A program made the position numbers and the translations under genes. From Diadophis punctatus similis (lineage: Eukaryota > Chordata > Lepidosauria > Squamata > Dipsadidae), in NCBI GenBank assembly GCA_023053685.1, contig JALIGW010000003.1, positions 137,451,126-137,515,125 of the forward strand: DNA of 64,000 bases, given 5' to 3'. Position 1 is the stretch's first letter. Each line of letters starts with the position of its first letter. The notes below the pieces were generated by a model. That model was not told the origin of the DNA, did no database searches, and was given only the letters and a program-made list of their open reading frames with translations. This document shows, piece after piece, positions 10,783 through 22,041 of the stretch.

Positions 10783-11090
10783 CAGGGGTGGGTTCCACTT
10801 ACCTTCCCTACCAGTTCGCATCACGACGGAAGTGTGCATTTTGCATTAGCACGCTCGCTTCGCACACACACGCGCCCCATCACGTTGCGCAAAACACCCA
10901 GAAACGACCCTCTACGCATGCGCAGAAGCCTTTACGCATGCGCAGAGGGGTTTTTTTTGCAAGCCACGGTGACCGGAGGACCGGTTCCAGAGTGTGGACC
11001 ACCGGTCATTGCTGCCAGTTCGGCAAGCAGCGGTAAATTTCCGCTACCGGTTATAAAGAACCGGTCCGAACCCGCAGCAACCCACCACTC
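10783..11090. mobile_element. hAT MITE (308 bp), GTTCCACTTACCTT end type
   Basis: The left end is caggggtgggttccacttac and the right end gcagcaacccaccactc. A perfect 8-bp duplication, ctatgtat, is at 10775-10782 and 11091-11098. The interior has two acgcatgcgca half-palindromes (10914-10946). Its left end is the same type as the right end of the element at 23636 and the left end of that at 54153. Confidence 0.95.
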
Positions 11091-11359
11091 CTATGTATAT
11101 ATGATAAATCCTAACACACAAGTAAACGATTCACGTACTGTCTCCCATCTGTCCATAAAATAAATGAACAATAAGGATGCACTCTGTATTGCTACTGTGT
11201 TGCCAGTAGTTATGTGATCAATCGAGGCCTGAAACACAGATTTGAAAATATTATATGGAATATATTTTATTAAAGATCGCCAATAACAATCACAAAACCA
11301 ACTAACCATACCACCACAACTGCAATCTGTATTACAAATGCAATTCTCCATAGTAAGAA

Positions 11360-11370
11360 ACACACACACA

Positions 11371-11429
<59 letters not shown>
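11360..11429. repeat. (CA)n microsatellite
   Basis: About 35 CA units with one interruption (cacacaccacac) near 11377. Confidence 0.97.
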
Positions 11430-11430
<1 letters not shown>

Positions 11431-12707
11431 TACCGTGATTTCTAGAATATATTCTATTTTTAAGTAAGATTTACCTTGCTTAGTTTTTTTTCCCAAGATC
11501 AGCCATGGTCATTAGGTGTTGTCGTCTGCTGTTATGACTTCTAAAATATAAGTTTTTGTTAACATAAAGGACAACATGAAATTGAAGTGACATTAATAGT
11601 GCTGATTTTTCCAAACGGGAGAAAAAAACAAGATGATTTAATTTACCAAAAAAAAGGGGGAGGGGGGATATTTGGAATAAAAGTAGATTTTTTTAAGTAA
11701 TCAATTTTTCTTCTGTCTTTGTTTTAGCAATGAATATAAAAAAAACATGATATGCCACAAGTAGTCTAACCTCATTTAGTTCAATTATATTTATTTGATT
11801 TAATTTGATACTGGACCTAATCTGGAGAATTCAAGTTACGTCACTTCCAAGTAGTGAGGAAATTAATGAATGAATGAACGAATGAATACATTTAATGCAA
11901 ATGGTGGCTAATAGTAAATGTTAATATGTAGCTTCATTTTGAAAATCCCACTGGAAATAATTAAATGAACGTTACAGAAGTAGAACTGTAAGTCAATAAA
12001 ACTGTCTGCTAATGGATAACCAAAGAACGAAAGTGAAAAATACATTTTAAAAACATATCCTTTTCTCTCCCCTGAGCAAAATCCATTCAGAAAAATACAT
12101 CCTCATTGTGAGCAATTGAATATTTCCAGGGTATATTCTGAAAGAAGTTATTGATTGATTAAAATATAGATGGGTGACATAACTTAATTAAATTGATTGG
12201 GGTTGATTAATCACTTGTGTGATTAATAAGGGACAAAGATAAATGATTAAAAATATTAAAAGCTCTCATTCTTAGCTCTTAGCCATTTTCTCTTCAGCCG
12301 GGACAATGTTTACTTAATATAAGAATGTCTTCCATCATTCTGCATTCCATGCTAGACAACTTCCACCTGTCTCCACCTCCTTCACCTTCATGCTCTGAGG
12401 GTGATTGATTTAGATGGTTGTATAAATGCCATGTCCATGTTTTAGCCCTAGCTGCAAAAGCCTGATAAACAAGTTATAACGTAATTGAATGAACAATGTG
12501 GCTCAGCTTGTTTGGAGACCAGGATATCTTGTGAAAGGTAAGAATGGTCACCAATGTGACTGTATTACTTGAAGCTGCATGTGGACTTAGGACAAAAGGG
12601 ATAGAACGGGGATGAAGCAGCAGTTTATGCTCTGGGTCCATTATTGTGGAAGAAGGTTCAGGAGAAAGAAGAAGGTAAGAAAGACAACGAAGACTGTGAG
12701 AACCATC
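11430..12707. other. unassigned AT-rich DNA
   Basis: Contains a short GAAT run (11866-11888) and several A- and T-runs; otherwise featureless. The frame at 12474-12974 (minus) crosses into the T5 hAT and is not a gene. Confidence 0.5.
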
Positions 12708-12715
12708 TCCTAGAT

Positions 12716-13136
12716 CAGTGATGGCAAACTCTTTTCTTCTTGCATGCCAAAAGTGGGAGTGTGCGTGCAGTAGCACGCACATGTGCCGGCAGACAACCCC
12801 CCCACACGCACCACACTGCACATGCACGCATCCCCGCGCATGCCCCCCTCCATTGGGCCGTTTTTCACCCTCAGGCTTCCCTGAAGCCTCCGGAGTGCGA
12901 AAAACGCCACAACAGGCAAACCGGAAGTTTGGAAAAATGGACTCCCGGTTTGCCTGTTGGGCCGTTATTCGCACTCACAGCCTGGGGAGGGCGAAAATGA
13001 CCTTCCCCAAGGCTGAAAATCAGCTGGCCAGCGTGCGCATGCACACTGGAGCTGACATAGGGCAACGCCTCACGTGCCCTCAGATATGGCTCCGCGTGCC
13101 ACCTGTGGCGTGCGTGCCATAGGTTCGCCATCATGG
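12716..13136 (+). mobile_element. hAT MITE family T5 (421 bp)
   Basis: The left end is cagtgatggcaaactc and the right end cataggttcgccatcatgg, its final bases diverged from CACTG. A perfect 8-bp duplication, tcctagat, is at 12708-12715 and 13137-13144. Near-identical layout to the copy at 3130. The target sequence equals that of the T6 element at 19231. Confidence 0.94.
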
Positions 13137-13144
13137 TCCTAGAT

Positions 13145-13934
13145 GGATCTTCCATTTCTCTACAAAAGGCTGGCCTAAGACATTCCAGCCCCTGAAGCCA
13201 AGAGAAACATGGCACCTTCCACCATCATATAGACCAACTGGAACAGTAATTGAATTGTACTTAAATTTTATTTCAATTCTAAGGGTCCTCCACCAAACTG
13301 GAAGGCAACGGGCTTTCTTGGGGGTTACAAGGCAAGCCTCAGGGCCTATTTAATTCTGCCTTCCAGCCCCTGGACATCTGTAGCTTCAAGCACCTCCATT
13401 GCTTGTAGATAGTACACCTGTCCTATACTCCAAGACCTACTGTATATTAATACTACGTATGTCACACAAGCATTCTGTGTGTCTTTCTATTGGCTTTCTC
13501 CTTCAAATAATCTGATTTTTGTAAAACTGCAATCTAGGCATCGTTTACTATATGAGCAAGATCTGTTGGTGGTCTAGCAGTTCATACTGTTTCTTTCAGC
13601 AGCTGCCAGTACATGTGGTTTATGATATCTGTGTTAGCACTTTGGATTTCATGGGTTTCTGCCAATAATAATTTTAAAGCATACTGTTTGGACACAGCTA
13701 CGCCTGCTGGGATTTTATAAGCTGTTGTGTGAGAAGTAAATATTCCCTGGAGCAGATGTAGATATTTTTTACAAATGCCAAATAACACTTAGTTGTTTTT
13801 TTAAAACAAATATTCTAATGAATAGTTCAAAACGCTTTATTTAGAAGGTTCACCTATCCAATCCTGTCTAGAAACGCACAACTGCAGGCGTTTAATATGA
13901 CAAAAATGAATTATACGTTATCTGTGTAGGTAAA
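13145..13934. other. unassigned DNA
   Basis: No repeat recognised. The 68-codon minus frame at 13582-13788 has no motif I can name. Confidence 0.45.
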
Positions 13935-14112
13935 AGAATGTGGCTGTTCTTGGAAGCTGAGCAGGGTTGGGCTTGTTTAATTCTTGGATGGGAGATTATC
14001 AGAGAAAGCCAAGGTGATAAGATAAACTAAGGCAACAGCAAACCATTTCTGTCCTGTTGCCAAGAAAACTATGCGGATGTGTCCACAGTGTCTCCAGGAG
14101 TCAAGCTCAACA
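13935..14112 (+). mobile_element. 5S rRNA-derived SINE, diverged
   Basis: ggaagctgagcagggttggg, then ttcttggatgggaga, matches the internal promoter half of 5S rRNA (canonical ...GAAGCTAAGCAGGG...TTGGATGGGAGA). Downstream, ggcaacagcaaaccatttct and gttgccaagaaaac are the body of a squamate 5S-type SINE. It is not a functional 5S gene: the 5' half and terminator are missing. Confidence 0.72.
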
Positions 14113-14960
14113 TGAAGATTTTATTTTATTTTATTTTCAGTTTGTTTGCTGCCTGTCCTTCTGACCTTCACACTAGGACTCAGAGGCACAATCAAACTAA
14201 TTGCTTTAACCTGACATGGAAATTTACCTTTCAAATGAAACAGGCCTGCTGTTCTGATGGCTGTCAAGTTTTCACTTTATTTCTCACTAGATAAGCTCCA
14301 CATCTAAGTCAGAGTTCAGAGCTAAGATAGAGTTCAATTCCTTGTCTCCTGAACTCAAATATGTAGAAGCAGGGCTGTAACCTCCACCATGCCTTAATTG
14401 CATTCAGTAAGAAGAGAGGTAAATAGTTCAATAGGTTAATGATTAAAAGCTTGGCATATTAGCTTTGAGCATGAGCCCAAGTGTTACTGTACAGATGATT
14501 TGGTGGCCAATGCAATATATAAACAGAATAGCAAATGTGCAAAGTTTGCAAGTTGATAATTGTTGCAAATCTGGTGAATGCTTTAGACTTCGGGGTGTGG
14601 TATTATTATTTTTAAACACACATTTCTAGCCCATTCTACCCAGTCTACTGCTCTCTAAATGACTTATTCTACAGCTCTCTAGGCAACATGTTATTTCATG
14701 TTCATTCTGGATTGTGATCCAGCGTATCTGGATTCCACTAGGCTGAAGAATATAAAGCGCTATGTACTAGCTCTAACTGTGGCGCCTAACTGCTTTTGTG
14801 AAAAATAAACTTGTTTCAGCCCTTCTGTGTATTTGGCAAATGAATAAATGAACAGACAACGATATATATATGATGGCTGCTCTGGAGAAAGAACCTCCTG
14901 ATTGATTTTTAATGTAACTTGAGAGGAAGGGCAGGTCTTCTTTGGTGGAGAAAAGACCAC
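14113..14960. other. unassigned DNA
   Basis: A short TTTTA run at 14120-14139 may be the degraded tail of the preceding SINE. The rest has no recognisable content. Confidence 0.45.
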
Positions 14961-14968
14961 CATGTGAT

Positions 14969-15206
14969 CAGAGGTGGGATTCACATAATTTCCCTACTGG
15001 TTCGCCCATGTGAGTGTGCACATGCGCATGTTTGCTTCAGTCGTGCGCATGCATGCACCCTTCTGCACATGAACTTTGCTTGTGCGTGCAGCTTGCATGC
15101 ATGCACGCGGCTTGAAAGCATGGCAAAATAGGACGGCATAGCACCGGGTCGGGTCGCTACTACCGGTTCGCCTGAACCGGTCCGAACCGGCTGAATACCA
15201 CCTGTG
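14969..15206. mobile_element. hAT MITE (238 bp), CCGGTTC type
   Basis: The left end is cagaggtgggattcac and the right end gaataccacctgtg. Target duplication is catgtgat (14961-14968) against tatgtgat (15207-15214), one mismatch. The right end carries gaaccggtccgaaccgg, the same module found near the right end of the 10783 element. Confidence 0.92.
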
Positions 15207-15315
15207 TATGTGATGGAAAATAATTGAGAAATCCAGGAACTCATAGCTGTGACTACATGACACATCTGCAGTATAACCTACTATTGTTATCCAATCATGT
15301 AGTGTTTATAGTAGA

Positions 15316-15836
15316 TGTTAAGGAGTGTGCAGAGCGACCCCTGAGTTATCAGGGACATGCACGTAGAAACGGGGTATTTCAGCTTGATAACCAGTGGATA
15401 GGAGTAATGATCCAGTCACAAACAGATTCGTTAAAGTGTATAAAATAGTTTACTTTTAGATAAATAGCACAGTCCAATTAAACAGTCCAGGTCATATACG
15501 TTCAGTCAGTCAATATCAAGAAGTACAATAATCTTCTTACTAGCCTGTCTTTGTCTTAAACATCAAACAAAGATATTACAGCTTACAAACACTTCGATAC
15601 TATCAAAGTAACAGAGCTTCACACAGAGCTCACAATCAGACACAAAGTCAATCATGAATGAATCAGCAGAGAGAACGAACCATGATCCCTAGCTCCCTCT
15701 TATGGCAAACTTGAAACACTACAGCCAATCAGAATATAGCAATACATTTAAAGTTGTAGTACTTAAATATATACAAACATAGATTGGTGGCTTGTTTATA
15801 TATTAACAACCCAACCGTTTGGACATAGTCCTAACA
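15316..15836. mobile_element. solo LTR (521 bp)
   Basis: Begins TGTTAAGGA and ends TCCTAACA, imperfect inverted termini of the TG...CA kind, with a perfect 5-bp duplication gtaga at 15311-15315 and 15837-15841. No internal coding region, primer site or polypurine tract lies inside, so it is best read as the product of LTR-LTR recombination. A CCAAT-like gattggct on the minus strand at 15723-15730 may indicate minus orientation. Length and 5-bp duplication fit a retrovirus- or gypsy-like LTR; the family is not known to me. Confidence 0.85.
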
Positions 15837-15841
15837 GTAGA

Positions 15842-16364
15842 GATTTTTTTTTTAGGAGGGGCAAATGATGTCAAGATAAGATGGAAGCAGTACAATAAGT
15901 AGAAACTGAAGGATGTGGCAAATGGCACCTGTCATCTTGTCATCCATTCAGCTACTTATGGGAAGTTGGCTCCAAAGGAAAATACCAGGAGACTTGGTAT
16001 GGATGTTTTTTACAGGCAAGATCTATCAGGTTCAGTAGACCAAATGCTTTAATGGAGTCATTGCTGCTTAGCAATCGGATTGTCAACTCTGCAGATAACA
16101 ATAGGCCTGTTCTCTGAAATGAGATATTAGGGCTAATGTGAAAGTTTCATAAACGGAAGGGGGAAATTATGTAGGATTGGATGAAGATATTTTTTAGCTA
16201 GCACAATCTGTTGATTGCCTGCTATGGTTGCGTGCTCTTTCAGAATCCGATAATCTGGATCATGCAGCTGCTGGTTTCAAACATTTTTGCAAGCATGCTG
16301 TATATTTCAAACAGAACACAGAACATGACCTCTCTGCCCTCTGTCACCAAAGGGAGGTGTTTTC
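15842..16364. other. unassigned DNA
   Basis: Nothing recognised. A T-run at 15844-15853 sits beside the solo LTR. Confidence 0.45.
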
Positions 16365-16372
16365 TTTTACTG

Positions 16373-16794
16373 CAGGGGTGTCAAACTCAATTCCATTGAG
16401 GGCCACATCAGGGTTATGTTTGGCATCAGGGGGGTGGCCAGAGGGGGCATGGCCAGCTCGACGTCACTCCTGTCAAGGGCGATTGTGGTGGTCTGAGTGC
16501 TCTGCCAGCGAAAATAGGCTCCTGAGCTCTGGTTTCAGTTGCCACAGCCTCCTGTAACCCTCTGTCATTGAAAACGGAGCTCGTGAGGGCTGCATGCGGC
16601 CCTCCAGAGCTCCGTTTTCACTGGCAGAAAGTTGCAGGAAGCCGTGGCAGCCAAAAATGGAGCTCGTGAGCCTGTTTTCACTGGCAGAAGCACCGCGGGC
16701 CGGTCCTTCGCTGTTTCCAGGGCGGCCCTGCAGGCCAGATCTAAGTACTCTGCGGGCCGGATCTGGCCCCCGGGCCTTGAGTTTAACACCCATG
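16373..16794 (+). mobile_element. hAT MITE family T4 (422 bp)
   Basis: The left end is caggggtgtcaaactcaatt and the right end ccttgagtttaacacccatg. Target duplication is ttttactg (16365-16372) against ttttacta (16795-16802), one mismatch. The interior has repeated 'tttcactggcagaa' and 'gagctc' blocks typical of T4. Confidence 0.94.
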
Positions 16795-16924
16795 TTTTAC
16801 TACAGTGACCCAGGTGGGGAAGAAAGCCAAGGTTTGAGCTCTTTGGGAGGGTTAATGCTCCTAATCCAGTTTCTTTTATGGATTGGGTTACCTATTTTTT
16901 ACATTTTCTATAGACAACTCTATT

Positions 16925-17026
16925 TATTCCAGTATTTAACTAAGGCCATTGGAGACCTGATAGAGCATTCTGCATTTGTGTTTGGACTAGAAGACCTCCA
17001 AAGTTCCCTTCCAACCCTATGATTCT
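16925..17026 (+). mobile_element. CR1 3'-end fragment
   Basis: tttggactagaagacctcc followed by cccttccaaccctatgattc is the hallmark CR1 LINE tail with its terminal ATTCT-type repeat unit. Only about 100 bp survive. Confidence 0.75.
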
Positions 17027-17618
17027 TTGATTTTTGAGAAAAGGAGTGAGATGGAGAAAGTGGTCTCCACTTTAAGTTCTTTCTTAAATGCAAAGAGTAT
17101 TGACTTAAAAAGAGGACTGGTGCATGCTATGAAGGCTGTTATGGGATTTTTAATCTGGATAACATTCAGAAAGGCACCTAACTCTTATTAGCCTTTTGGC
17201 TTATGAGAAATGAGCTTAGAGAGCAACAATATGGCAATGGATTTTTTTAATGAAAGTAATTATATTAATAAAAACAGGAAAAGTCTTTTCCAAAACCATT
17301 TTCTGTATGTGCTATTGTCAGGCACGAAAGATCAAATCCACATGTGAAGATTCAGTTTAACTGATTTATTGCTAAAAGCCTATGCACAGGAATCTTTTCA
17401 ACTAAGGTCAGCACATGTTTATAGTTCGATAAGGATAATAGCAATTAAGGTGGGGGGTTGAACTTTGTTTTTGACTACTTAAAGATTCTAGGCTGAATCC
17501 TCTTTTTACTCCTCCCCAGCTCTGCCAATCCTTCTCGCACATCTAATGAATAATATTTCTGGACTCTTACACTTGGCATTTCCCTATGGACACCTGATTT
17601 ACTCCCTGTAAAAAGTAG
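17026..17618. other. unassigned DNA
   Basis: No element recognised between the CR1 tail and the TA-flanked transposon. Confidence 0.45.
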
Positions 17619-17620
17619 TA

Positions 17621-18605
17621 CCGTATTTTTCGGAGTATAAGACGCACCTTTTTACCCTCAAAAGAGGGTGAAAATTTGGGTGCATCTTATACACCGAATG
17701 TAGCCCCACCCAGCCATCCCCACCCTTTGGCCTCTGCCTGCCAACAATTTACCTCTTTGCAGCAAACAGAACAGAAACAGAAGCCTTATTAGCATACTAA
17801 GAGATTACTTGCCTCCCGATCTACAGCTGACAGGCTTGCAAGCCACGTGGTAAAATGAAACTAACTATGGTGGCTGTAATGAGACAAAATGCTGGGAGAT
17901 AAACTGCTGGCAATGTTACACTGCTGAAATTGCAAGGAAGTAAGCTACAGCTGCTATAGCCTAGAGGTAGAGCTCTTGCCTCACAGTCAGGAGGTTGTGA
18001 GTTCTATCCTAGGTAGAGGTAGATTCTGTTAATATGTTGTTTTGTTAAATGTTTGTAGAGTGTTCAAATTATAAGACTTATTTTTTAAAGACTGCTTTAT
18101 TATTGTTCTAGACAACTTAACAAAATGAAGAAGCTTTTTAAAATAAATTCTTGCTCTGAAGAGGCCCAGTGCTATTGTATCTTCTTTTAAATAGCAGAAA
18201 GCCTTCCAGAAAGCCACATCAATTTTAAAGATCTGTAAAAGTATAATCTGAAATGTCCTGTTTTAGTATTAAGTATTAGTATTAAAATAAGGCAGCTGAA
18301 TTAAACCCTGACTTAGTCATGTTTGGAGTAGATCTATTTAAATAATTGGGAGGAGTTAGTGTGATTACATTTAAGAAAACTTTCTGGGATTAATATACTG
18401 CCATAATGTACATTTCTCCAACTCTTTGCTATTTCTATGGGTCAAGCATACATGCACAGAAATACACAGCAAACAGTGTATATCATCTGTGCTGTTTGCT
18501 GTTTGCTAAATTGCTGGGAGGCAGAGGCCTGTTTTCCTTGTTTTCCTTCCCCAAAACTAAGGTGCGTCTTATACTTTGGTGCGTCTTATACTCCGAAAAA
18601 TATGG
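17621..18605 (+). mobile_element. TA-flanked DNA transposon (985 bp), Tc1/mariner-like, with nested SINE piece
   Basis: The left end is ccgtatttttcggagtataa, continuing with gacgcacc, and the right end is the complement ending ctccgaaaaatatgg. TA lies on both sides (17619-17620 and 18606-18607). The inner motif gcgtctta occurs twice near the right end. This TIR type is widespread in vertebrates; the TA duplication suggests Tc1/mariner, but no transposase frame survives to confirm it. Confidence 0.85.
17945..18030 (+). mobile_element. tRNA head of a SINE nested in the TA-flanked element
   Basis: tatagcctagaggtagagct and ttgtgagttctatccta are the A and B boxes of the SINE type at 541-686. The middle and CR1-like tail are missing, so it is a truncated or deleted copy. 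Confidence 0.75.
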
Positions 18606-18607
18606 TA

Positions 18608-19144
18608 TATAGTAAACATAACACAACAATTTTGTCCATGACACACTAATCTGCAAAATCATATGCATCTACAGTACTTGTATATTTTTCATTAATTTTT
18701 CTTGTGAACTAATTATTACCTAGAAATAAGCCCAAGTTAGCTCATCAGGAAAAAACCACCAGCAAACTCTTTCCTTAGTGTACTGTTGGTTGAGTGGGAA
18801 ATTGTGAGTGCCTGGAATAGAACTTATGCAGCTTTTCACGCTCTCCACATCACTTCCCTGACACTCCAGCTATTTACGAGCAGCAGAGATTTTCTGGAGA
18901 AGTGCCAAAGGATAGGTTGGTGGCCTGGTGGAAAATGTGAGGTGATCATGCTTCATGCTAAGCTCCAAATCCATCTGTCAGGTTGACTGTTTTTTGAATA
19001 TGAGTGTAGCATTCTTCAAGGACCATGTTCTGAAGCAGCCCACATGACCCAGCATGGTATATTCATTGTGAGGGTCATTGGGGCTCTTCCTCTTTCTTCA
19101 TATCATGCCTCTTGATGCATATTTGATAGGTCAGCCAGGCAAAA
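18608..19144. other. unassigned DNA
   Basis: No recognisable repeat or exon. The short frame at 18786-18986 has no motif. Confidence 0.45.
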
Positions 19145-19560
19145 TTCTTAAAATCATAAAATCATAGGGCAGGAAGGGACTTTTATTTCAACCCTAAGCC
19201 CAATGCAGGAGTCCTTATAACATCCTAGATCAGTGTTTCCCAACCTTGGCAACTTGAAGATGCCTGGACTTCAACTCCCAGAATTCCCCAGCCAGCGAAT
19301 GCTGGCTGGGGAATTCTGGGAGTTGAAGTCCAGACATCTTCAAGTTGCCAAGATTGGGAAACACTGTCCTAGATAAATCGTTTCTTGAAAAACTCCAGCG
19401 ATAGAGGATGTAAGCCTTTCCATTAATTACCATCGTTCTCGCTATCCGGAAATTTCTCCTTATTTCCAAGTTGGTTCTCTCGCTCTGATCAGTTTCCACC
19501 CATTGCTTCTTGTCCTGTCTCAGGTACTATGGAGAATAAATCAACCCCCTCTTCCCTCTG
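19145..19560 (-). mobile_element. CR1 LINE 3' remnant, split by a T6 hAT
   Basis: Two halves (19145-19230 and 19367-19560) read on the minus strand as the CR1 C-terminal region: gaagcaatgggtggaaact then ataaggagaaatttccgga, the same passage as in the plus-strand CR1 at 60250-60320. The hAT at 19231-19366 lies between them, so the CR1 copy is the older insertion. Confidence 0.8.
19231..19366. mobile_element. hAT MITE family T6, palindromic (136 bp)
   Basis: The whole element is a near-perfect hairpin: cagtgtttcccaacc at the left, its complement at the right, and gacttcaactcccagaattc in each arm. A perfect 8-bp duplication, tcctagat, is at 19223-19230 and 19367-19374. Confidence 0.96.
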
Positions 19561-19639
19561 ACAGCCCTGTATTGGAAGACAACTATCATGTCACCACTCT
19601 CTTTATTAGGTTAAAAAATGCTGCAACAATCATAAATAC

Positions 19640-19785
19640 GCCCGGTTGCAAACACTCAAATTCTGATCACCATAGGGAAGTCACTTTTTCAGTACCATTG
19701 TAACTCTAAACCATCATTATATGAATGGGCGTAAATCAAGGACTATCTATATTAATAATTAATAATTAATAATTAACAATTAATT
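19640..19785 (-). mobile_element. Tigger-like MITE relic followed by AATTAATA repeat
   Basis: agtcactttttcagtaccattgtaact and cgtaaatcaaggactatct match the end of the element at 25509-25885. An AT-rich short tandem array (aataattaataattaa) follows at 19751-19785. Confidence 0.65.
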
Positions 19786-21060
19786 TTTTTTACCACGGGC
19801 ACTAAGTAAGTTAATGAAGTTTTAAAAGTTTTGTGGAAATGAATCCTGATTTGCTGCCAAATTCAGACTGCAACTCTCTCCATGCACTAATACAGAAGTA
19901 AATTGCATTGAATATAATCCGACAGCAATGTAGTTGACTTAATTTTAATTAGTATGTGATACAAATCCACCCACTGTATTTTTTTAAACCACAGGTTCAG
20001 GGCAAGCACACTGTGTGAACCTAGCCAATTGTAATTTAAATAATAAATGTCAGTGATTAAACAAGCCATTGGTTAACAGTCCATATAAATGTATAAATTT
20101 ATTGTAAATTTCATAAAAGCCTATAAATAAATATATAAATATCAAATAAGTGTCATGGACTAAAGCATATCGTGAGAAACAGTGGAGGAAGGGTTCTGAA
20201 CAGCAGTCAGAATAAACAGACCAGGGCAAAGAATGTATTAAGCAATAAAATTTCAGTAGAACCTATTGACAATGTAATCACCGTTAACATTTTGCCTCAA
20301 TCTATCTATAGTTAAATAAACTGTAACTAAAACACCCATACATAGATGATAGTACTTGGTTGACCTGTCTGGGTCAGACTTGGAGAATGCTTGGATGCAA
20401 CACCACCAGTAAATCACCAGGGTACAGTGTGGACTAGATTGCAACAATGTGTGTGGGGGGAGCAAAATACATGTTGTTGCCAAGAAAACAGCTTGTTGCC
20501 AAGAAAACTACATATCTGTCTAGTTGAGCTTGACTTATTTATTTTGTCTGCATGTCATTTGACTACAAACATTTGTACATCTTGTGATTCCCTCAACTTG
20601 AGAAAGCCTTCACACAGTCTTCCTATATCCCCAATAGATAAAGTCTGCAAGAGAATGACAATGATGACAGCGATTGTTTCCCACAGCACCCAGGAATAAC
20701 ACTGAACATGGTGTCAGAGTAGGCAAAATGGCAGCCCCCTCCTAAAGAAATGGAAATAATGAAGTGTATGGCTGTGTGAAATTCCTTGACAGAAAGAAGC
20801 AACAGAAAATCTGTAAAGTGCTCATTGGTGTCAAAACCAGCAACAAATAACAGGCAGAATCTAGCACTCTTTTTTTAAAAGGGTCTAGCACTGTTTCAAA
20901 AGGCCACTAAATGTGTTTAAAAACAGGTTGCGTGCTCCTCTATAAAAGTGCTACTCCGTCTATAAGGATTCTCCACTATGCTAACCATGTTTTTGATTTT
21001 GAGTGGGCCACCAAGTAATTGTCTTTCTATCATTTTATTTTCTTTAGAGTTTATTTGTGA
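19786..21060. other. unassigned DNA
   Basis: At 20475-20508 the string ttgttgccaagaaaac occurs twice, 19 bp apart; it resembles the SINE/LINE passage at 14074-14090. Otherwise no recognisable content. Confidence 0.45.
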
Positions 21061-21144
21061 AAGGAAGGAAGGAAGGAAGGAAGGAAGGAAGGAAGGAAGG
21101 AAGGAAGGAAGGAAGGAAGGAAGGAAGGAAGGAAGGAAGGAAGG
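21061..21144. repeat. (GGAA)n microsatellite
   Basis: About 21 pure GGAA units. The Lys/Glu/Gly/Arg frame across it is an artefact. Confidence 0.97.
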
Positions 21145-21236
21145 CTGTATTTTAAAATACCAGTAAGTATTTCTGGATAAGTGTACCAGAAGCAACTGTC
21201 TTGCAAGTCTGTGTTTAAGTTCCTCCTTTATTATAA

Positions 21237-21950
21237 ATACTAGTAGCTGGATACCCGTGCTTCGCTACGAAACTATGTGATGGGCTTGATAAATTGACAG
21301 TTAAAGCTTGAAAATTTATGTAGAATGTGTAACTCCTTAGCATCAGAGCATGTTAATATAAGGCAACTGGCAGTTGGAACAGAGTTCTTTTCAGGTGGGG
21401 AGCGGGAGTAGAACGTCTAACTCCTTAGCATCAGAGCGTGTAAATATAATACTGTATAGGAAATACTAATGATCTGATTGTCATTTTGAAAAATCCTTTC
21501 TTAGCGAGCACCTAGAAGCCAAGAGGAACATATGTGCCAAGTTTCAAGTTTGTAGGCTTTACAGTTCTGTAGATTTCATGATGAGTGAGTGGTATTCGGT
21601 TTTTTATATATAGACTAGTAGCTGGATACCCGTGCTTCGTTACAAAAATGAACTCTTTAGCATGGAGTAGAATGTCTAAACTCCCAGCCCACAGGCCGGA
21701 TGAGTCACGTGCTGGCATGCCCACTGGCAGTTGGAACAGAGTTCTTTTCAGGTGGGGAGGGAGAGTAGAATGTCTAACTCCTTAACATCAGAGCATGTTA
21801 ATAATAATATAAGAAATAACTAATGATCTTATGGTCATTTCGAAAAACCCTTTCCTAGCGAGTACCTAGAAGCCAAGAAAAACATACGTAGGGTTCTGGA
21901 GATTTCGTGATGAGTGAGTGGTATTTGTCTTATATATATATATATAGATA
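21237..21950 (+). repeat. two head-to-tail copies of an unclassified dispersed repeat
   Basis: Each copy starts actagtagctggatacccgt, continuing gcttcg (21239 and 21614), and ends gatttcatgatgagtgagtg (or ...cgtgatg...), followed by a T/A-rich tail (21572-21613 and 21902-21950). The middle of each includes ggcagttggaacagagttct. I recognise this as a sequence seen in many animal genomes but cannot place its class. Confidence 0.7.
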
Positions 21951-22041
21951 GAATAGATAAGATTAACAGGCTGCCAAAAGGAACAGTAGAAAATTGTGTA
22001 AAATTATAGGAAAAGCAGAAGGACAGTATATGAGTCAATAA

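Noticed and set aside
12474..13215. Frames of 114-166 codons around a T5 copy
   Set aside because: They cross the hAT boundary and its target duplication, so they cannot predate the insertion as a gene.
13945..14000. 5S rRNA gene
   Set aside because: Only the internal part matches; the 5' half, the 3' end and the T-run terminator are missing, and a SINE body follows.
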